DNA from: Paracoccaceae bacterium
GTDB taxonomy: Bacteria > Pseudomonadota > Alphaproteobacteria > Rhodobacterales > Rhodobacteraceae
Reading direction: 5' to 3'
DNA length: 9,533 bases
NCBI GenBank assembly: GCA_015487335.1
Contig: WFPZ01000311.1
Span: 1-9,533 of the forward strand
Shown: piece by piece, positions 1-8,990 of the stretch
Position numbering within the stretch: position 1 is the stretch's first letter
How the letters are laid out: each line of letters opens with the position of its first letter
Notes under the pieces: model-generated
Database searches by the model: none
What the model saw: only the letters and a program-made list of their open reading frames with translations
What the model was told of the DNA's origin: nothing
Made by a program: the position numbers and the translations under genes

Positions 1-548
1 ACATAGAGCAGCGGGTCCAGTTCCCAGACCTTGCGCACCATGGTGAAATGCACCGCCCCCAGCACCACCACGACATAGCTGAGCTTGTGCAGCCGGCCCC
101 AGCGCAGCGGGCCCAGGCGGCGGATCGCGGCCATGTTCGAGGTCAGCGCCAGCGGCACCAGCAGCACGAATCCGACCATGCCCATGACGATGAAGGGCCG
201 CTTGTAGAGATCGCGCAGGATCTCGTCCCAGAAGAACTGCTTGTCGAGCACGAACCAGGTCAGCAGGTGAAAGCAGACATACATGAAGGCCGAAAGCCCC
301 AGCGCCCGGCGGAATTTCAGAAAGCTGATCCCGGTCCATCGGCGCAGGGGCGTGACCAGCAGCGTCAGCAAGAGCAGCTGCAAGGCCCAGCGCCCGAGCT
401 GACGCTCCAGCACCACCAGCGGGTCGGGGCCCAGCTGATTGGTGATCCCCCAGTAAAGATAGACCAGTGCCGGCACCGGCGCGAGCAGGTAGAGCGGCCA
501 TGTCGGCACCCGCCTGAGCGCGCCGTTGATGCGTTGAACCGGGGTCAT
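1..548 (-). CDS. msrQ: MsrQ, heme-binding membrane subunit of the periplasmic methionine sulfoxide reductase (3'-truncated by the window edge)
   Basis: MsrQ is the inner-membrane b-type cytochrome that passes electrons from the respiratory chain or flavin reductases to MsrP, which repairs oxidised methionines in periplasmic proteins. I translated this frame by hand: 182 codons are visible with no stop, so roughly the last 20-30 residues lie outside the window (E. coli MsrQ is about 211 residues). Hydrophobic segments lie near residues 17-33, 53-67, 83-101, 118-136 and 156-172. Histidines H94 (in YVCFHLLTW), H154 (in GRLHKLSY) and H167 (in GAVHFTM) match the conserved heme-ligand positions of the YedZ/MsrQ family. 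The ATG at 548-546 lies 16 bp after the msrP stop, and an AAGG-type ribosome site falls in that gap, so the two are almost certainly cotranscribed. Identification rests on family resemblance plus synteny and is strong. Confidence 0.93.
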   Translation of the reverse strand, partial: MTPVQRINGALRRVPTWPLYLLAPVPALVYLYWGITNQLGPDPLVVLERQLGRWALQLLLLTLLVTPLRRWTGISFLKFRRALGLSAFMYVCFHLLTWFVLDKQFFWDEILRDLYKRPFIVMGMVGFVLLVPLALTSNMAAIRRLGPLRWGRLHKLSYVVVVLGAVHFTMVRKVWELDPLLY

Positions 549-564
549 GTCTGCCTTGTGTCCT

Positions 565-1491
<927 letters not shown>

Positions 1492-1761
1492 CGCTTCCTC
1501 CTCAATGTTCGCTCACATGAATTAGTCCCCGGGCGGCTCAAATCCAAACAAACAAATCTCACGATCCTGTAGAAACCCGAAACACGACCCGCCTGCAGAA
1601 GAACGGGCAAGACGAGAACCGCCGCGCGGCAGCACCCGCCCCAGGCGGATTCGGCCCTCTTTCGGGCGCGGACTTCCGCCCGAAGCGGCAAGCGCTGGAG
1701 GCCGGCCCCACCAGCGGCAGAACACCCTGCCGCCCTGCGCAAGGGGCGGAGCGGCAGACAG
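1492..1761. other. Non-coding stretch between msrP and the clpB terminator, with hairpins
   Basis: I see no credible gene here; the open frames crossing it are out-of-frame extensions of neighbours. It should hold the msrPQ promoter on the minus strand. The best spacing-correct pair is TTGGAT (1547-1542) and TAATTC (1524-1519), 17 bp apart, but the -10 match is poor and I do not call it. There are two perfect stem-loops: TTCGGGCG/CGCCCGAA (1661-1668 with 1677-1684, 8-nt loop) and GCGGCAG/CTGCCGC (1714-1720 with 1727-1733, 6-nt loop). The 10-bp palindrome GCCGCGCGGC is at 1621-1630. The hairpins could belong to a long msrP leader or to a small RNA; neither is shown by the sequence. Confidence 0.6.
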
Positions 1762-1791
1762 AAAAAGCCCCGCCGGATGGGGCGGGGCTTT
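1762..1791 (-). terminator. Rho-independent terminator of clpB
   Basis: The arms AAAGCCCCGCC (1764-1774) and GGCGGGGCTTT (1781-1791) form a perfect 11-bp stem with a 6-nt loop. Read on the minus strand, the stem starts 13 bases after the clpB stop and is followed by TTTTTCTGTC, a good U-tract. On the plus strand the trailing sequence (TCGGGTTTCGGG) is T-poor, so the terminator is mainly for clpB. Confidence 0.9.
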
Positions 1792-1804
1792 CGGGTTTCG
1801 GGCC

Positions 1805-4426
<2,622 letters not shown>

Positions 4427-4503
4427 CGGCTATCTCCTTTCCAAAGCGCCCGTTTTCTCGGATGCCCGCCCCTGCGGCACACCCCTGTCGGGCCTCGGCT
4501 CCT

Positions 4504-4532
4504 ATGTGGGGATCGACCCGCCCCTTCACAAG
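4504..4532 (-). promoter_or_regulatory. RpoH (sigma-32) type heat-shock promoter of clpB
   Basis: On the minus strand, CTTGTGA (4532-4526) and CCCCACAT (4511-4504) are separated by 14 bp. The known sigma-32 consensus is CTTGAAA, 13-15 bp, CCCCATNT. The -10 element matches 7 of 8 including the free position, and the -35 element has the CTTG core. Transcription would start near 4497, giving an untranslated leader of about 70 nt before the clpB ATG. Heat-shock control by RpoH is what is known for clpB in proteobacteria, so position and gene agree. I saw no CIRCE element in this gap. Confidence 0.8.
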
Positions 4533-4583
4533 GTCTGCCCTGGCAGGAAAACGCCCTGCGGTTGCCCCTCCCTGCCCCAGCGC

Positions 4584-4612
4584 TTGCCGAACGGAAGGCC
4601 ACACCCTATGAG
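4584..4612 (+). promoter_or_regulatory. Candidate sigma-70-type promoter of pyrF
   Basis: TTGCCG (4584-4589) and TATGAG (4607-4612) are 17 bp apart, and each matches 4 of 6 consensus bases. Transcription would start near 4619, about 20 bases before the pyrF ATG, leaving just room for the GGAG ribosome site. This is a pattern match only; high-GC genomes give many such weak pairs. Confidence 0.4.
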
Positions 4613-4637
4613 GGGCGAACCACCGACGGAGCCCGCC

Positions 4638-5339
4638 ATGACCGATGACCGCCTGATCGTCGCCCTTGATCTGCCCAACGCGCTGGAAGGGCTGGAAATG
4701 GCCGAGCGCATCGGGGATGCGGCAAGCTTCTACAAGATCGGGCTGGGAATGCTCACGGGGGGCGGGCTGGCGCTGGCGAACGAGCTCAAGCAGGAGCACG
4801 GCAAACGCATCTTTCTTGACATGAAGCTGTTCGACATCGGCGCCACGGTAGAGCGCGCGGTGCGCGGCATCGCCGGGTTCGGGCTTGATTTCCTTACCGT
4901 GCACGGCGACCCCCAGGTGGTGCGTGCGGCAAGGGAGGGCGCAGGCGAAACCGGGCTGAAGATCCTGGCCGTCACCATCCTTACCTCGCTCGACCGCGCC
5001 GATCTGGACGCAGCCCTGATCAGGGAAGGCGCGCTGGAGGACATCGTGCAGGAGCGCGCGGCGCGCGCCATGGAGGCCGGAGCCCACGGGGTGATCGCCT
5101 CGCCGCGCGAAGCCGCCGCCATCCGGGCCCTGCCGGAGGCCGCGGGCAGGCTGATCGTGACCCCGGGCGTGCGTCCGGCCGGGGCCGCCCCGGGCGACCA
5201 GAAGCGCATCGCCACACCGGCCGAGGCCATCGCGGCGGGGGCCGATCACATCGTGGTCGGCCGCCCCGTACTCACGGCAGACGACCCGCGCGCCGCCGTC
5301 CTGAATATCCAGCGCGAGATCGCGGCTGCAAACCGCTGA
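4638..5339 (+). CDS. pyrF: Orotidine 5'-phosphate decarboxylase
   Basis: PyrF catalyses the last step of de novo UMP synthesis, the decarboxylation of orotidine 5'-phosphate, in the cytosol. The protein is 233 residues, a normal length for the family 1 bacterial enzyme, and is a TIM barrel. Visible signatures are DLPN (11-14), substrate-contacting K33 in FYKIG, the catalytic D-x-K-x-x-D cluster (D61, K63, D66 in FLDMKLFDIG), TVHG (87-90), TPGVRP (175-180), phosphate-binding Q188 in GDQKR, and GRP with R209. The frame stays open upstream to 4407 across the clpB promoter. I chose the ATG at 4638 because GGAG lies 6 bases before it and the recognisable family homology (LIVALDLP) starts at once. 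The gene is divergent from clpB and its stop is 12 bp from that of the convergent beta-barrel gene. It appears to be a single-gene unit. Confidence 0.96.
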   Translation: MTDDRLIVALDLPNALEGLEMAERIGDAASFYKIGLGMLTGGGLALANELKQEHGKRIFLDMKLFDIGATVERAVRGIAGFGLDFLTVHGDPQVVRAAREGAGETGLKILAVTILTSLDRADLDAALIREGALEDIVQERAARAMEAGAHGVIASPREAAAIRALPEAAGRLIVTPGVRPAGAAPGDQKRIATPAEAIAAGADHIVVGRPVLTADDPRAAVLNIQREIAAANR

Positions 5340-5355
5340 GCGGGCGCCCGCTCAG
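5336..5355. terminator. Perfect 20-bp palindrome spanning both convergent stop codons; possible bidirectional terminator
   Basis: CTGAGCGGGC (5336-5345) is followed at once by its exact reverse complement GCCCGCTCAG (5346-5355). As RNA this gives an 8-bp stem closed by a GCGC tetraloop in either direction. The pyrF TGA (5337-5339) and the TGA of the convergent gene (5354-5352) lie in the two arms. Neither side has a proper U-tract (AACTTCTG on plus, CGGTTTGC on minus), so classical rho-independent termination would be weak. It may still act as a transcript-end hairpin. Confidence 0.5.
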
Positions 5356-5990
5356 AACTTCTGCAGCAGCCCGAAGCGCAGGGACTGATCCAGCGGGGTT
5401 GCCTTGGTGGTGTTTCCGCTGCCGTCCGACAGCTTCACGCCACGATAGGACGTGTAGCGGTATTCCACCCGGTACGACCAGTCATCGCCCAGCGGACGTT
5501 CCCAGCCGCTCGCGATCGTGTAGCCCTCGGTGGAAAAGCTTGTATCGATGCTGTTCACCCCGTCCGTCACCTGATAGTCGAACCAGCCGACCGCCACCCC
5601 GACCGCGAAATAGGGCGTGAAGCCCTCGGCCTTGTGCCCGATGCGCAAACGCAGCCCCGCGCCCATGTTCATCCGGGTGCTGGCGGAAGCGGCGCCGTTG
5701 ACGAAACTGTCGCGGATCGAGGCGCCCATGAGTTCTCCCTCGAGCGAGACGAGCAGCTTGCCATCGCGCCAGCTGCGCCCGGCGAACACGCCGGCGAACG
5801 GTCCCTTCTGGCTGAGCACCCCCAGGCCTGGGCTGGAGGGGTTGAGGCCCACCCTGTCATCGCCGCCCCAGGCATAGCCGCCCATGAAGCCGGCGTAGTA
5901 GCCGTCGCTCTCGACCTGGGCATGGGCCATGCCGGCCGCCAGCGCGCCGCCGAGGATGGTTGCCGTCATCACGTGAAACCGCGTCTTCAT
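5352..5990 (-). CDS. Small outer-membrane beta-barrel protein, OmpA-like/porin-family fold
   Basis: This is a predicted 212-residue secreted protein. Residues 1-24 form a Sec signal peptide: MKTR, then a hydrophobic stretch ending in AHA, with likely cleavage before Q25. The mature part alternates polar and aromatic or hydrophobic residues in strand-sized segments (YYAGFMGGYAWG at 31-42, PFAGVFAGRSW at 64-74, YFAVGVAVGWFDYQ at 127-140, WSYRVEYRYTSY at 171-182) and ends in LRFGLLQKF. A terminal phenylalanine is the usual signal for assembly by the BAM complex. The overall pattern fits the 8-stranded outer-membrane beta-barrel family. The exact role (adhesin-like, structural or immune-evasion-like) cannot be read from the sequence. 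The open frame continues upstream to 6476, but the ATG at 5990-5988 has AAGGAGG 5 bases before it and begins the signal peptide, so it is the true start. It is monocistronic. Confidence 0.85.
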   Translation of the reverse strand: MKTRFHVMTATILGGALAAGMAHAQVESDGYYAGFMGGYAWGGDDRVGLNPSSPGLGVLSQKGPFAGVFAGRSWRDGKLLVSLEGELMGASIRDSFVNGAASASTRMNMGAGLRLRIGHKAEGFTPYFAVGVAVGWFDYQVTDGVNSIDTSFSTEGYTIASGWERPLGDDWSYRVEYRYTSYRGVKLSDGSGNTTKATPLDQSLRFGLLQKF

Positions 5991-6068
5991 TCCTGCCTCC
6001 TTGATGCGGACGGAGCATTGCCGCCCGAAGATTTCCAGCGATCCTGAAAGCGCGTTGCAAGTCAGACC

Positions 6069-6095
6069 ATTACACGCCCGCCCACCACAGGGCAA
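6069..6095 (-). promoter_or_regulatory. Weak candidate promoter of the beta-barrel gene
   Basis: On the minus strand, TTGCCC (6095-6090) and TGTAAT (6074-6069) are 15 bp apart, matching 4 of 6 and 5 of 6 consensus bases. The spacing is shorter than ideal. Transcription would begin near 6062, giving a leader of about 70 nt. This is a pattern match only. Confidence 0.28.
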
Positions 6096-6292
6096 CAGCA
6101 GAGCCGCCCCGGATCGCCTCTTCGCCCCCACGGGGGCTGCCTGCGCAAAGAAAGCTAGCACCTTTTTCCCGGGCGCGAAAAGGAAAGATCCCCTAACAAC
6201 GGCCCCGGCCACGAGCGGCCACGGGATGCGCGCCTGAACATCGCATCTGCCGCCGGAACGAGGGCATGGCACCTGACCAGAGGCGGCATGCC

Positions 6293-6322
6293 CTGTCGCC
6301 GAGCCTGCCCGCCGGCTATATT
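6293..6322 (+). promoter_or_regulatory. Weak candidate promoter of dinB
   Basis: TATATT (6317-6322) matches 5 of 6 bases of the -10 consensus and stands out in GC-rich surroundings. The best -35 is CTGTCG (6293-6298), 18 bp upstream, at only 3 of 6. Transcription from near 6329 would give a leader of about 30 nt that includes the GAGGA ribosome site of dinB. No LexA box overlaps it. Confidence 0.3.
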
Positions 6323-6357
6323 GGGGCAGATCACACCCGCCGCGAGGAACACCGAAA

Positions 6358-7611
6358 ATGCCCGCCCTGTGCCGCGATTGCCTGAGCCGGGACATCTCCG
6401 GCAACCGCTGTTCCAGATGCCGCAGCCCCAGGGTCGTCTCGCATCCCGAGCTTTTCGACCTGACCATCGCGCACATGGACTGCGACGCCTTCTATGCCTC
6501 GGTGGAAAAGCGCGACAACCCCGAACTGGCGGACAAGCCGGTGATCATCGGCGGTGGGCGGCGCGGGGTGGTCTCGACTGCCTGCTATATCGCGCGGGCG
6601 CGCGGCGTGCACTCGGCCATGCCGATGTTTCAGGCCCTGAAACTGTGCCCCGATGCGGTGGTGATCGCCCCGCGCATGAAGGTCTATGCGCAGGTGTCCC
6701 GCCAGATCCGCCAGATGATGCAGGAGCTGACCCCCGACGTGGAGCCGCTTTCCCTCGACGAGGCCTTCCTCGACCTTTCCGGCACCCGGCGGCTGCATGG
6801 CGCCCCGCCCGCCGTCATGCTGGCGCGGCTGGTGAAGCGGATGCAGGATGAACTGGGCCTGAGCGGCTCGATCGGGCTGAGCCACAACAAGTTTCTGGCC
6901 AAGGTGGCCTCCGACCTCGACAAGCCGCGCGGATTTTCGGTGATCGGGCGGGCGGAAACGGCGGACTTCCTGCGCGATCGGCCGGTGCGGATGATCTGGG
7001 GCGTGGGCCGGGCCACCCAGGAGGCGCTGCACAAGGCCGGCATCCGCACCTTCAGCGACCTGCGGCGCTGGAAGCGGGAAGATCTCCAGGCGCGCTTCGG
7101 CGCGATGGGAGAGCGGCTTTACCAGCTGGCCCGCGGACGGGATACGCGGCGCGTATCGGCCAATGCGCCGATGAAATCCATCTCCAACGAAATCACCTTC
7201 GCCGAGGACACCTCGGATGTGGAAATCCTCGACGGCCATGTCTGGCGGCTCTCCGAGAAGGTCTCGGGCCGGGCCAAGGCGCGCGGGCTGGCCGGGCGGG
7301 TGGTGACGCTGAAGCTCAAGCGCGCCGACCACCGGCTGCTGACCCGGCGCGTCTCGTTGCGCGATGCCACCCAGATGGCCGACCGCATCTACCGCACCGC
7401 GCGCGAGCTGTTCGACAATGCCGCCGAGCCGGGCCCCTTCCGCCTGATCGGAGTCGGGCTGAGCGAGCTGGTGCCGGCCGCGATGTCGGACCTCTCCGGC
7501 AATCTGCTGGATCCGCAGGAAGCCCGCCGCCTGCAGGCCGAAAAGGCTGCCGACCGGATTCGCGAAAGATTCGGCCCCGACGCGATCGTGAAGGGGCGCG
7601 CGCTGCGCTGA
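6358..7611 (+). CDS. dinB: DNA polymerase IV (Y-family translesion polymerase) with N-terminal cysteine knuckle
   Basis: DinB copies past damaged template bases and is error-prone. The product is 417 residues, longer than the 351 of E. coli. The extra N-terminus carries C5-x2-C8-x9-C18-x2-C21, a zinc-knuckle pattern before the polymerase proper. The catalytic metal ligands are D41 and D43 (HMDCDAFYASVE) and D134/E135 (SLDEAFLD). Y46 sits at the steric-gate position that excludes ribonucleotides. SIGLSHNKFLAKVASDLDKP (171-190) is the conserved palm block, helix-hairpin-helix-type sequence follows at about 212-232 (IWGVGRATQEAL), and the little-finger domain covers about 270-375. I do not see the E. 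coli-type C-terminal clamp motif; the protein ends in KGRALR. The start is supported by GAGGA 9 bases before the ATG and by inclusion of the cysteine knuckle. Its stop is 9 bp from that of the convergent amidohydrolase gene. No LexA box is visible upstream, so SOS control is not supported here. Confidence 0.94.
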   Translation: MPALCRDCLSRDISGNRCSRCRSPRVVSHPELFDLTIAHMDCDAFYASVEKRDNPELADKPVIIGGGRRGVVSTACYIARARGVHSAMPMFQALKLCPDAVVIAPRMKVYAQVSRQIRQMMQELTPDVEPLSLDEAFLDLSGTRRLHGAPPAVMLARLVKRMQDELGLSGSIGLSHNKFLAKVASDLDKPRGFSVIGRAETADFLRDRPVRMIWGVGRATQEALHKAGIRTFSDLRRWKREDLQARFGAMGERLYQLARGRDTRRVSANAPMKSISNEITFAEDTSDVEILDGHVWRLSEKVSGRAKARGLAGRVVTLKLKRADHRLLTRRVSLRDATQMADRIYRTARELFDNAAEPGPFRLIGVGLSELVPAAMSDLSGNLLDPQEARRLQAEKAADRIRERFGPDAIVKGRALR

Positions 7612-7620
7612 GGCCCGGGG

Positions 7621-8478
7621 CTACTCGGCAGCCAGGGGCTGACGTTTTCGCCCGATGGAGGCGATCTCGGCGATTACCCCGGAAAGCAGCTTCTGCAGCT
7701 CCGCAAAGCCGCCATTGGGGCGAAGGCGCGATTCGTCCATGTAGAGAGAACGGTCGATCTCCACCTGCACCACGTGCTGGTTGCGCGAAGGCCGCCCGTA
7801 GTGCTGGGCCGTAAAGGCCCCGGCGAAGGGGGCGTTGCGCACGACCTTCAGCCCGGCCCCGGCGAAAGCGGCCTCGATCCGGTCGGTGATCCGGCCGTCG
7901 GCGGAGGCCCCGAACCTGTCACCCAGCACGATGTCGGGCCCCGCCCGGCCGCGGCTGATCGCTTCGATCGCCTCATGCGGCATGGAGTGGCAATCGATCA
8001 GGATCGCCTCCCCGAACATCGCGTGGCTTTCGCCCAGCAGTTCGGCCAGCCTGCGGTGATAGGGCTGCCAGACCTTCTTCAGCCGCTCCTCGGCCTCCGC
8101 ACGGGGCAGCTTGCCACGATATATGGCGCGGCCATTGGCCACCACTCTGGGAATCACCCCAAGCCCCGACGCCACCCGCGGGTTGATCGCCCCTTTCGCC
8201 ACCCCCTCGATCAGGGCCGGGTCCAGCTCGTCGCTGCTGCGGTTGAGGTCCACATAGGCGCGCGGGAAGGTGGCGGCCAGCAGCGGCGCGCCAAAGCGCG
8301 GCGCGGCGGCGAAGAGTTCGTCCACGAAGGCATCTTCCGACGAGCGGATCTCGCGCCTGTTCAGAACCGAACGCCGCAGGAACCCCTCCGGATAGCCGCG
8401 GCCGCTGTGCGGCGAGGCAAAGACCACCGAGGTGGTGCGCCTTTGCGGCAATGTCAGTTGAAATGGCTCGCCTGTCAT
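7621..8478 (-). CDS. N-formylglutamate amidohydrolase family protein
   Basis: This family (HutG-like) includes enzymes that hydrolyse N-formylglutamate to formate and glutamate at the end of one histidine degradation route; many members have no tested substrate. The product has 285 residues, the usual length. Recognisable blocks are SPHSG (22-26), RSSEDAFVDEL (45-55), YVDLNRS (75-81), IDCHSMP (161-167) and HVVQVEIDRSLYMDE (235-249). The His, Asp and Glu residues in SPHSG, DCHSMP and QVEIDR are the likely zinc and catalytic residues by analogy with the zinc-hydrolase fold. The ATG at 8478-8476 has AAGGAG five bases upstream. No hut genes (hutU, hutH, hutI) are in the window, so a role in histidine breakdown is not supported by context and I give no symbol. 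It is a single-gene unit, convergent with dinB and divergent from the tRNA-Val unit. Confidence 0.88.
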   Translation of the reverse strand: MTGEPFQLTLPQRRTTSVVFASPHSGRGYPEGFLRRSVLNRREIRSSEDAFVDELFAAAPRFGAPLLAATFPRAYVDLNRSSDELDPALIEGVAKGAINPRVASGLGVIPRVVANGRAIYRGKLPRAEAEERLKKVWQPYHRRLAELLGESHAMFGEAILIDCHSMPHEAIEAISRGRAGPDIVLGDRFGASADGRITDRIEAAFAGAGLKVVRNAPFAGAFTAQHYGRPSRNQHVVQVEIDRSLYMDESRLRPNGGFAELQKLLSGVIAEIASIGRKRQPLAAE

Positions 8479-8493
8479 TCCTGCTCCTTCACC

Positions 8494-8515
8494 GGCAAAT
8501 ATAACGGGATTTGCC
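8494..8515. promoter_or_regulatory. Perfect dyad over the predicted amidohydrolase -10 element; possible operator
   Basis: GGCAAAT (8494-8500) and ATTTGCC (8509-8515) are exact reverse complements separated by 8 bp. The dyad lies 16 bp before the amidohydrolase ATG and covers the predicted -10 hexamer at 8503-8498. A dimeric repressor bound here would block the promoter. The sequence shows the symmetry only; the regulator is unknown. Confidence 0.4.
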
Positions 8516-8525
8516 AGCCCGCCAA
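8498..8525 (-). promoter_or_regulatory. Candidate promoter of the amidohydrolase gene
   Basis: On the minus strand, TTGGCG (8525-8520) and TATATT (8503-8498) are 16 bp apart, matching 4 of 6 and 5 of 6 consensus bases. Transcription would start near 8491, leaving a very short leader that just contains the AAGGAG ribosome site. It lies back to back with the tRNA promoter, 6 bp away. Confidence 0.42.
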
Positions 8526-8531
8526 AAGCCC

Positions 8532-8560
8532 TTGAAAGCGGAGGCGACTCCTTTTATAGA
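8532..8560 (+). promoter_or_regulatory. Sigma-70-type promoter of the tRNA-Val (and probably rpmJ) transcript
   Basis: TTGAAA (8532-8537) matches 5 of 6 bases of the -35 consensus and TATAGA (8555-8560) 4 of 6 of the -10, with the ideal 17-bp spacer. It is the best such match I found in the window. It is followed by a start region near 8567, about 70 bases before the mature tRNA. A strong promoter is expected for a tRNA gene. Confidence 0.72.
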
Positions 8561-8570
8561 CCAGCGGGCC

Positions 8571-8599
8571 GACGCGGGAGCCCCCGCGTCTTGTCGTTT
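8571..8599 (+). terminator. Terminator-like hairpin in the tRNA-Val leader
   Basis: GACGCGGG (8571-8578) and CCCGCGTC (8583-8590) form a perfect 8-bp stem with the 4-nt loop AGCC, followed by TTGTCGTTT. It has the shape of an intrinsic terminator with a broken U-tract. It begins about 4 bases after the predicted transcription start and lies before the tRNA, so it would be an attenuator or a leader stem, not the end of a gene. No gene upstream on this strand needs a terminator. Confidence 0.4.
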
Positions 8600-8638
8600 G
8601 GCACGTCCTGCGGCGGGGCATGGGGCACTGCATCAATC

Positions 8639-8713
<75 letters not shown>

Positions 8714-8772
8714 CCGCCCTTCGCGGGCAGAAGTTTCAAGGCGCCCGGCGCCGCATGAATGAGGAGAGGACC

Positions 8773-8898
8773 ATGAAGGTCAGAAACTCGCTCCGCTCGC
8801 TCAAGAGCCGGCATCGCGACTGCCGCGTCGTGCGCCGCAAGGGCCGCGTCTACGTGATCAACAAGACGCAGCGCCGGTTCAAGGCCCGCCAGGGCTGA
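8773..8898 (+). CDS. rpmJ: 50S ribosomal protein L36, zinc-free (C-minus) form
   Basis: L36 is a small protein of the large ribosomal subunit that stabilises 23S rRNA. This copy has 41 residues: it starts MKVRNSLRSLK, is rich in Arg and Lys throughout, and ends RFKARQG. It has a single cysteine (C17) and lacks the CxxC...C...H zinc ribbon of the 37-38-residue classical L36, so it is the zinc-independent type usual in alphaproteobacteria. The frame is open upstream through the tRNA gene to 8620, but the ATG at 8773 with AGGAGAGGA just before it is clearly the start. It is probably transcribed with tRNA-Val and ends at the terminator at 8942. A GGCGCC-C-GGCGCC element (8740-8752) precedes the ribosome site. 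Confidence 0.95.
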   Translation: MKVRNSLRSLKSRHRDCRVVRRKGRVYVINKTQRRFKARQG

Positions 8899-8941
8899 GC
8901 CCGGAGTTCCGCCACAATCCCGGAACCGGGAAAGAAAAGGA

Positions 8942-8974
8942 AAAGGCCGCCCGAGGGCGGCCTTTCTTCTTTTC
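8942..8974. terminator. Bidirectional rho-independent terminator after rpmJ
   Basis: AAAGGCCGCC (8942-8951) and GGCGGCCTTT (8956-8965) form a perfect 10-bp stem around the loop CGAG. On plus it is followed by TTTCTTCTTTTC (8963-8974). On minus it is followed by a T-rich run (TTTTCCTTTTCTTTC). It therefore ends rpmJ from the left and the right-edge gene from the right; the right-edge gene's stop is 17 bp away. Confidence 0.92.
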
Positions 8975-8990
8975 GAAGAGCGTCTTCGCC

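Larger units (their letters stand above)
5991..6357. other. Non-coding region between the divergent beta-barrel gene and dinB
   Basis: I see no credible gene in these 367 bp. The open frame on the minus strand is only a 5' extension of the beta-barrel gene, with composition and residues that look random. The region should carry the promoters of both divergent genes; one weak candidate for each is listed separately. Small hairpins occur, such as GCCCCC/GGGGGC near 6124-6137, but none is followed by a good T-run. I found no alphaproteobacterial LexA box (GTTC, 7 bases, GTTC) on either strand. Confidence 0.6.

Noticed and set aside
6161..6185. CCTTTT...AAAAGG stem upstream of dinB as a terminator
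   Set aside because: The stem is only 6 bp, A/T-rich on the outside with an 11-nt loop, and no transcript clearly ends there.
6207..6223. Direct repeat GGCCACG-AGC-GGCCACG
   Set aside because: It is seven bases long in GC-rich DNA and is likely chance. There is no further copy and no link to a promoter element.
6061..6357. A LexA box expected upstream of dinB
   Set aside because: I looked for GTTC-N7-GTTC on both strands and for near matches and found none, so SOS control is not claimed.
5991..6476. A 162-residue N-terminal extension of the beta-barrel protein
   Set aside because: The internal ATG at 5990 has a strong ribosome site and begins a textbook signal peptide. An extension would bury the signal and would run into the start of dinB on the other strand.
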